This document shows positions 40,844 through 64,000 of a DNA stretch of 64,000 nucleotides, one piece after another. Both the position numbers and the translations under genes were made by a program. Position 1 is the first letter of the stretch. Each line of letters opens with the position of its first letter. The stretch is from Pseudoips prasinana (taxonomy: Eukaryota; Arthropoda; Insecta; Lepidoptera; Nolidae): positions 19,427,934-19,491,933 of the forward strand of contig OX621252.1 of NCBI GenBank assembly GCA_951640165.1, read 5' to 3'. The notes beneath the pieces were generated by a model. That model did not search any database. It worked only from the letters and a program-made list of their open reading frames with translations, and was not told where the DNA came from.

Positions 40844-43800
40844 ATGAAAAGTATGATGTTCGTCAAGCTTTCTCAGACGGAGGATTTGATGCCCACCGTA
40901 GGTTTAGGAACTTGGCAAGTAAGTACTTTTTAATATTATCAAGAACATGCATGTGCCTTGTCAAAATTTATGTTCATGCAAATACCTAATTATATAAAAT
41001 TTTAGGCACCTCCTGATGTTGTGGAAAATGTAGTATACAAAGCCTTAGATTTGGGATACAGACACATCGATACAGCATTTAATTATAACAATGAAGAAGC
41101 TATTGGAAATGCAATTAAGAAATGGATAAATGATGGGAAGGGTGTAAGAGCTGATCTTTTTATCACAACCAAGGTATGTCAAACTTTAATGTAGCTTACT
41201 TACTTATCGTATGGGCAGTGGTTACCCTAGTGTCAGAGTTGTTCAAGCCGCCCAGTAGGCCTCCGACATGGCTTAAGGACTGTTGCCTAATGACTACAAC
41301 CGGGACCGGCAGCTTAGCCCTCCGAAGCACGGAGACGCTCAGAAATTAAATCACCTTGGTGGTGACCCATCTATGGCTTGACCGCGAGCCTAGTTGCTTA
41401 ACCCCGCCGATCACTTACGGACCGGTGAGAGCATCTAGCTAGGAGCGCCTCGTGATTTCTGATCTGATGAATCATTAATGTAGCTTAAAATATAATATAA
41501 TAATAACTTGTTCCTAATAATAAAAGTTCAAACCTTGATAATAAAATGAAGCAATGAAGGATTCACAAAAAGCAAAAATAATCAACCTACAGACTACTGA
41601 GCATCAAAATCAAAGAATTCTTGCATCGTCGAGGAATAACATGCCTGAAATCCTGGCTGCATTGCTATCCTAGATGGCAATACTGGCTGGTATATTATCC
41701 TCCAACCTAAAAAAGACCAGGTCTTCTGAACATAAGAAGTGTTCAAGCATCATTGGGCACTGGTGACCTGTAATACAGGTATCAAACCTACACCAGGCAC
41801 CAGTCTCTCACAAAGTTTTGTTATATACTAAGATACCATTGTAATTGTAAACCGAATTGTTTACTTTGTGAGTGAGAATAAATGACTTATTATTATTATT
41901 AAATCATGTCTCCTGATTTAATGTATAGAGCAAATAATTATAAGAATTTCTTTTTACTTGGCAGCTTCCTCATGTAGGCAACAGAGCATCGAGTGTGAGA
42001 CAGTTCATCGACTTGCAGCTCTCACGGCTGCAGATGAGCTATGTGGACTTGTATCTGATACATGTGCCATTTGCTTTCCAATGTGATCCAGTTACTCTTA
42101 CACCAGTGGTGAATGCTAACGGAGAGTATGAATTAGACTTGGATACTGATCATGTTACTACATGGAAGGTAGTTAAATATATTTTCTTTTTATTTCAACA
42201 TTCTATATTACATACATATTATACATTATTCTCTAAGTCGATCTATTTAATCTAATATTTGATTAGTCTTGCTAGATGGAATGCCCATTGTACTTACTCT
42301 CTGAGTACGTCTCTCTGGCTTGTAGATATTCTATGTGTTGTCATGAGTAATATGCTCATATACTCATAAATACATTGCACGGAAATAGAGGTAATAAAAT
42401 ACCGATGAACTTGGGAAGCTCCTCCTTTTGAAGTCTGTTAAAAATCAAGGGTTTTGTGAACATTATTTATTACCATAGTACAGTGACAAAAGTATGCACT
42501 ATATTCTTTCCCTTCTTCCTCCAGAAGGGGAAAGTAAACAAGTGAATCCAATACTCAAATTTGAATTATGTCTTAGTTTCCACCTACCCTTCTTTCCATT
42601 TTAATACTTTAAATATTGTGTGAATGTAAGAGATAGCATAAAGACATAATGTATTTAGCATGTATAAAAGTGAAGCAGATGGCACTAGTGTTATAATATC
42701 CTACTAATACTATAAATGGGATAGTTTGCATGATTGTGATAGATTGCACGTGTGGCGCAGCGGCTGAGATAGTCGCCTCGCCGCTCAGGGTCGAGTCCCG
42801 CGCCGGACAACTATTTGTGTGACCCATAAATGTTGTTCTGAGTCTGGATGTAATTTGTGTCCGTCTGTTATATGTTTGTATAGTACCCCGCGACACAAGG
42901 ATTAGATTACCTTGTGCGGGCATTGTTTTTTTTTTAAAAAGAGCGAAAACTAGCGAATGGATTTGATGATGAAACTTAGTAGTAATAATATAGCTTATAT
43001 ATCCAAATAACACATAGGCTATAATTTATAACGTTTAACGCGGAAAAAACCGCGGGGCACAGCTTGTGAAATCTTATATGTATAATATCGGTAATGGAGG
43101 TTGAAATCTTTTAAATGTTTTAGGCAATGGAGGAATGTAAAGCTGAAGGACTTGTGCGTAACCTTGGGCTGTCAAATTTTAACCAGAAACAAATGGAAAA
43201 GATGTTAGAAGCGTCTACAATCAAGCCACAAGTACTACAAGTGGAACTTCATGCATATTTTCAACAGCAAGAACTACGAAAGTTTTGTGCTGATAACAAT
43301 ATTATTTTAACGGCTTATGCTCCCCTAGGTAGTCCAGGAGCAAAGGGCCATTTTGTTAGCAAATATAATTACAGGTTAGTAGTACATGAAAACTGATCAA
43401 GGTAAAGTATTGCATTGGCTGCACGTGTGGCGCAGTGGTAAAGACGGTCGCCTCACCGCTCCGTGTTTCGGGTTCGATTCCCACTCAGGACGTTCTGAGT
43501 CTGGAAGTACCTAGTGCCCGTCAATTATATGTTTTTGAATTGGGGTACTTCAAAAACATATAATTGACGGGCACTAGCGACACGGAGATTCATAACCCAA
43601 GCACGGGAATGGAGTCTCCCAGATCTTTAATGAGAAAATTTTCTTTTTAGCCCAAGTGTGTTTCCAGATTTATTAGGTTTGCCAGAAGTAAATGATATGG
43701 CAACAAAGTATGGGAAAACGCCAGCACAGATACTTCTACATTTTCTAGTACGTCAGAAAATTGTTGTAATACCAAAGAGCACCAATGAAGAGAGACTCAA

Positions 43801-44690
43801 GGTAAATAATATTAAATAAATATATTTTTTAAGTATAATGGCTCACCATTGAAGTAAACTATAGTAAGCTCAAGTTCCAACATGAGGAATTGATTAACCA
43901 ATCTGATTAAACTATCCAACTTTAAAGTTAAGCACGACGCACAACTCCAATTTAAGTATCAGCTGTAAATTTTAATCAAAAATATAAGTCCTATGTTCTT
44001 AGGCCCGAAGCAATCATGGCTACGTTCTGGATAATATTTATTCAACTCTGTTTGACACTCAGAATATCCTATTACATATGTATCATCTAGTCATCTCTTG
44101 CCTTATTTGGAAGAATTGGTTGATTAGAATCTCACCACTCTTACCACCAACAGCAAGTTTTCGTAACATCCTAAAACCTATATGGTCTTGTACTGTATGG
44201 TTTCAGAGAAATACCTCTCATGTTCACACGGCTACATATCAAGCTATACATTTCCAGTATAAGCTGATTCCGCATTGTATAGGATTTCCATACAATGAGA
44301 GGTCAGCTTATAGTGGAAATGTATAGCTTGATATGTAACCGTGTGTACACTAAGGCTGAGGAATGAGCTCTCTGTTGTGGTTTTCCCAAAAGATGACTGC
44401 ATGTAGCCCATCAAAGTAGTTGACATACGATACCTTTTAATATATGCTGTTGCCCTAAATATGGGATAAATAAAAACATACTTGGTATTAATTTCATTGT
44501 ATTCTTTCAGGAGAACATTGGCTTGTATGATTTTGAAATAACTGAAGATGAGGTGAACACTCTGAAGAATTTAGATAAAGGAGAGAATGGGCGAATTTTC
44601 AATTTCTTATTCTGGAAAGGTGTTGAGAACCATCCTGAGTATCCGTTCTTACTGCAAGAGTCTAATGAAGTAGAACATAGCCAGCATTAA
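40844..44690 (+). CDS. Aldo-keto reductase, six exons, complete
   Basis: Exons: 40844-40918, 41006-41173, 41965-42168, 43124-43374, 43651-43801, 44511-44690. GT-AG junctions, phases 0, 0, 0, 2, 0, give 342 aa. AKRs are soluble (alpha/beta)8-barrel enzymes that reduce aldehydes and ketones with NADPH. Visible: MPTVGLGTWQ at the front; GYRHIDTAFNYNNEEAIG with catalytic Asp and Tyr; catalytic Lys in LFITTK; catalytic His in DLYLIHVP; GLSNFN and QVELHAY of the central barrel; cofactor-binding IPKST near the C-terminus. All four residues of the Asp-Tyr-Lys-His tetrad are present, so it should be active. Closest known group by eye is the insect AKR2E-like set, which includes lepidopteran 3-dehydroecdysone reductases, but the substrate cannot be told from sequence. 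Divergent from Naa40. Confidence 0.92.
41205..41470. repeat. SINE-like repeat, family 5, in AKR intron 2
   Basis: It begins TATGGGCAGTGGTTACCCTA and contains CCGCGAGCCTAGTTGCTTAA. The same blocks are at 62748-62970 and, degraded, at 63655-63830 and (reversed) 34440-34600. Confidence 0.6.
42745..42925 (+). repeat. tRNA-derived SINE, family 2, in AKR intron 3
   Basis: The head GCACGTGTGGCGCAGCGGCT holds the A box and GGTCGAGTCCC a diverged B box. The body is TTTGTGTGACCCATAAATGT and it ends in T-rich sequence. It is followed at 42926-43070 by a piece of the CTAGCTGTGCCCCGCGG family in reverse. Confidence 0.65.
43418..43636 (+). repeat. tRNA-derived SINE, family 2, filling AKR intron 4
   Basis: Head GCACGTGTGGCGCAGTGGTA with A box, B box GGTTCGATTCC (about 43469-43479). 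The body carries a perfect 27-bp inverted repeat (43511-43537 with 43551-43577, starting CTAGTGCCCGTCAATTATAT). The SINE makes up about four fifths of the 276-nt intron. Confidence 0.8.
44225..44345. mobile_element. 121-bp fold-back MITE in AKR intron 5
   Basis: Nearly the whole segment is one imperfect hairpin: CATATCAAGCTATACATTTC at the left pairs with its complement at the right, and the arms extend for about 55 bp each. Confidence 0.7.
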
Positions 44691-44911
44691 TTATACTACC
44701 AAGTGCTCACTATTTATATATGTTCATAAATCGCGACAATGTTCAAGGAGCCCATACTATATTTAAATACTTGCACATACAATATTTTTCCTGCTATTAG
44801 AAACATGCTCAGCAGCTGATGAGATAACCACTTGTCCTCATCGGTCTATCAACGATCAGATTAGAGGGGTGAAACACTCAAGCCCATGGTCCATAGATAG
44901 TGTTAAGCGTC

Positions 44912-45049
44912 TTCTACACGGTTGCAAACCAACTAACAAAGAGGTCACCCCGGTGGTTCCCATCCATCTAGACTGTAGTTGTGCAGTCTAGATGGATGGC
45001 AACCACCAGGAGGACCTCTGTTGGGACGTTGGTTTTCAACCGTGTAGAA
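44912..45049. mobile_element. 138-bp fold-back MITE
   Basis: Ends TTCTACACGGTTG and the complement are inverted. Inner arms (CCATCCATCTAGACTG) pair around a short centre. Between AKR and Mcm5. It looks young because the termini are exact. Confidence 0.65.
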
Positions 45050-46998
45050 TATGCTTTAGATTGATATTTGAACGCTAGTCAAGTTATCGATTCTGGCTGT
45101 AGTAATTAAACAAGCTGTGAAACCATGCCTGAGGCCTACCGGGGGGCTTTATTAAGGACTTAAATAAATAAAAAAATTTGAGTCGTCACGGGACGCCTGG
45201 CAGATGTGAAACATCGACATTATTTTTAAAATTAATATGCAGTAAAGAACATATTTTGATATGAACTAAATATGTCATAATTATAAAATAAAATATTACG
45301 ATTAATAATCGCACAGTCGATTGTTTTGTTTCACATCAAAAAAAAAAAAAAAAAAAAAAAACGTGGCGACGCGTCGCTCCCCCAGAAATCTTTTTTACGT
45401 GCGGCTATAGATGACATTCACATCAAAAACATGGTAATGGCTCCTGAAATATGACGCACTATTTATGTTACATATTCTATGTAGGTTAAATTAATTTATT
45501 AAAACTTCACATTCTAGTCAATCACTACCTCTGTTATAAGTTCAGATTTCTAATGTAAGGAAGTAAAGCAAGGCTTGCAGATTACACACTAGATATAAAT
45601 AAACGCGGGTGTGGAAAGGGTAAAGATTCATCATGTTAGCCAAATGATGTCCACGGCTGGACAAAGGCCTCCCCAAAAGATTACCGCAATGAAAACATGT
45701 CTAATGTCTCTGGCAGACACTTTAGCGATTGTAGTTTGGTAGTGATTGTATACAGAGACGCAGTGTCTCTGTTCTCTGAGAGATATTCTTTTGGGGACGA
45801 CCTTTACGCTTCCCACGGGATAAGATGGGGTGGTGACATCCTTGCCGTCAGACACTCAGCATAGATTAGATTGATAGTATTCAAAATAGTAAGCAAGTGG
45901 GTGATACTTTAGTCTGCAGTATACTTGTAGTTTGTATACGCTAACACACGGTATAACTGGCAACATCGCAATTTGTTATATTTGATAGTCTTTTATTTAT
46001 CTTGGGTTATAAAATTGTACTAAATATCGTGTATTTCTTAATAATAACATAGTTATTTCTAGCTTGTATTACACTTCCCACTTATAGTCTATAGTTGCTT
46101 TACAAGTACAATTAATGCTAACTATAAATTCTAAAACCTGCCTTATATCAATAATACGAAGGCCGATTTTGCGGTTGCTTCAAAAGGTGCATTAAGATGA
46201 AAACAACGTTGCTATAAACGATTTGGGATACAATTAAAAACAAACCGTTAGAAAAGTCCAACTATAATTATGGAAAAGAGCTGATACTCTTACCCTGCTG
46301 GACCGATTATAACCAAACAGTTAAGATCCATCACAAGAAAATTGGTTTTCAAATGAAAAAAATCTCATCGAAATCGGTTCATCCATTTGACAGCTACGAT
46401 GCCACAGACAGACACACATACCGACATCGACGTCAAACTTATAATACCCCTCTTCGCGTCGGGGGTTCATAACTAATATTGATGCGCAGTCTGTACAAAA
46501 AATAAGGTATATTATATAGATAGTGCAACCAGATATAGTTTTTATTTTGTGCTAGTAGTTATACTATATATATATATATACACACACACGTCGTCGGTAT
46601 ATATATATATATATGTATGTATGGCCTTTGCGTCGTCTATTACAGACGACTACATGAATAGCTATATCAGTAATACATGAAAATACGATGCCTAATTTAT
46701 TTGGGCCTTATTTTCAATATTAGTCTGCTAGTTTGTCCACGAGGCAATTGAGACCTACGACTATGTTATGACCCAATAATAGTTGATTTTAATGTTTTTG
46801 AACTAGAAAACTTAGCAGTGAATTGCAATGTTGCCCGATCCGTAAAAGCGTACTAAGTGCCGTAGCAATCACTTCCAGCTTTAAAGCTAAAATGATCAGT
46901 AAAACTGATTTAAATTTCTTGTGTTTAATGCTTTAAGCAAAATTATGGGATATTATACTCTACATATGAAAATAAAATTTCCAAGTTGAACGTTTTGT
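45050..46998. other. Intergenic region between AKR and Mcm5
   Basis: No gene seen. It has candidate AATAAA signals for AKR near 45163-45168 and a 25-base A run at about 45336-45361. A block at 45630-45860 starts with GATGTCCACGGCTGGACAAA, a phrase common to lepidopteran LINE/SINE fragments. A TA/CA/TA microsatellite lies at 46562-46616. Confidence 0.45.
46562..46616. repeat. Compound (TA)n(CA)n(TA)n microsatellite
   Basis: (TA)n, then (CA)n, a short CGTCGTCGG spacer and (TA)n again. Simple dinucleotide array. Confidence 0.85.
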
Positions 46999-47004
46999 TT
47001 TATT
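46999..47004 (-). promoter_or_regulatory. Mcm5 polyadenylation signal AATAAA
   Basis: Reverse complement TTTATT lies about 41 nt beyond the Mcm5 stop codon, a usual distance for a short 3' UTR. Confidence 0.55.
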
Positions 47005-47044
47005 TGGAATCATGAATATCAAAAAGTTATGGAAGATTGAGGTA

Positions 47045-63437
<16,393 letters not shown>

Positions 63438-64000
63438 CTGCAAGTATATCATATTATGTCAAGAAGCACACATTCCAGAATCAATAGTAGAACAATGTCA
63501 TCAGCAATATTTACTGATATGAGATGTGGTTATCACAGTCCCAGCCTGCCCTGCCACATGTTCATGGCAGGATCTTAAGAATGCCACAAGTAGAGTGATC
63601 ATTTTGGCCACAAAAATTTAACTAGTTTGCCATCAACACACTAAGAAGATCACAGTGCCAGAGTAATTGAAAGCCCTTTAGTAAGCTTCCAACATAGCTT
63701 AATAACTGTTGTCTAATGATAAGAAATACTAAGAAATGATGCAACTTAAGCAAGAGATCAACTGGATACCTAGGTGCTTAACCCAGCCAATTATTTACTC
63801 TGTAACTGAACTGAGGTTCAGCCTTTTGATCCAATAGGTTGAGGGTTAGATGCTTGCACAAGATAATTTATGAACATGTCTATTTCTCTTGGTCTAGGTG
63901 TTACATGTACTGTATGTATAAATTTACAAAAAAGTAAATATTTCTTTCCATTGTCTTAAAACTATAGTACAAGCTTTGCTCAGTTTGGACTAGATGGCAC
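63438..64000. other. Mcm5 intron at the right edge with SINE remains
   Basis: No further exon found. A worn family-5 copy (63655-63830; TAGGTGCTTAACCCAGCCAA) and a family-2 body (63835-64000; ACAAGCTTTGCTCAGTTTGG) run to the edge. The N-terminal Mcm5 exons must be further right. Confidence 0.5.

Overview
The window is nuclear DNA of an insect, almost certainly a moth or butterfly (Lepidoptera). Genes are split by GT-AG introns, the intergenic DNA is AT-rich, and it is packed with tRNA-derived SINEs, CR1/Jockey/RTE-type LINEs, mariner and Harbinger elements and short hairpin MITEs of the kind usual in lepidopteran genomes. No prokaryotic, organellar or viral gene was seen.

Four host genes could be assembled exon by exon from splice sites and reading phase. 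(1) Naa40 (N-terminal acetyltransferase NatD), minus strand, five exons from 38703 down to 9813, complete, 246 aa. (2) A UDP-glycosyltransferase (UGT), plus strand, six exons 16714-35839, complete, 540 aa. It lies entirely inside the 25.4-kb third intron of Naa40, on the opposite strand. (3) An aldo-keto reductase (AKR), plus strand, six exons 40844-44690, complete, 342 aa. (4) Mcm5, a subunit of the replicative helicase, minus strand, eleven exons between 63437 and 47045. About 628 residues are present and the N-terminus lies beyond the right edge. Naa40 and the AKR are divergent; the AKR and Mcm5 are convergent.

Layout. 0-9.8 kb: a full-length CR1-like LINE (copy A), a tiny RTE insertion with target-site duplication, SINEs and hairpin MITEs. 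9.8-38.7 kb: Naa40 with UGT nested in it; the introns hold a dead mariner, a second mariner relic split by another repeat, nested SINEs, a truncated LINE (copy C), a full-length LINE (copy B) and a 3 x 128 bp tandem repeat. 38.7-40.8 kb: divergent intergenic space with an RTE fragment. 40.8-44.7 kb: the AKR, whose introns hold SINEs and hairpins. 47-64 kb: Mcm5, whose introns hold a mariner nested in an older DNA transposon, another dead mariner, an internally deleted Harbinger element, a truncated Jockey LINE with clean 13-bp target-site duplications, and a striking array of 14 tandem 147-bp copies of an Mcm5 exon end together with its 5' splice site.

The host genes do unrelated jobs: histone N-terminal acetylation, detoxification by glycosylation, carbonyl or ecdysteroid reduction, and DNA replication. 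The most unusual points are the nested UGT/Naa40 arrangement, the exon/splice-donor array in Mcm5, and LINE ORF2s that carry no AUG. No wholly new biological system could be demonstrated.
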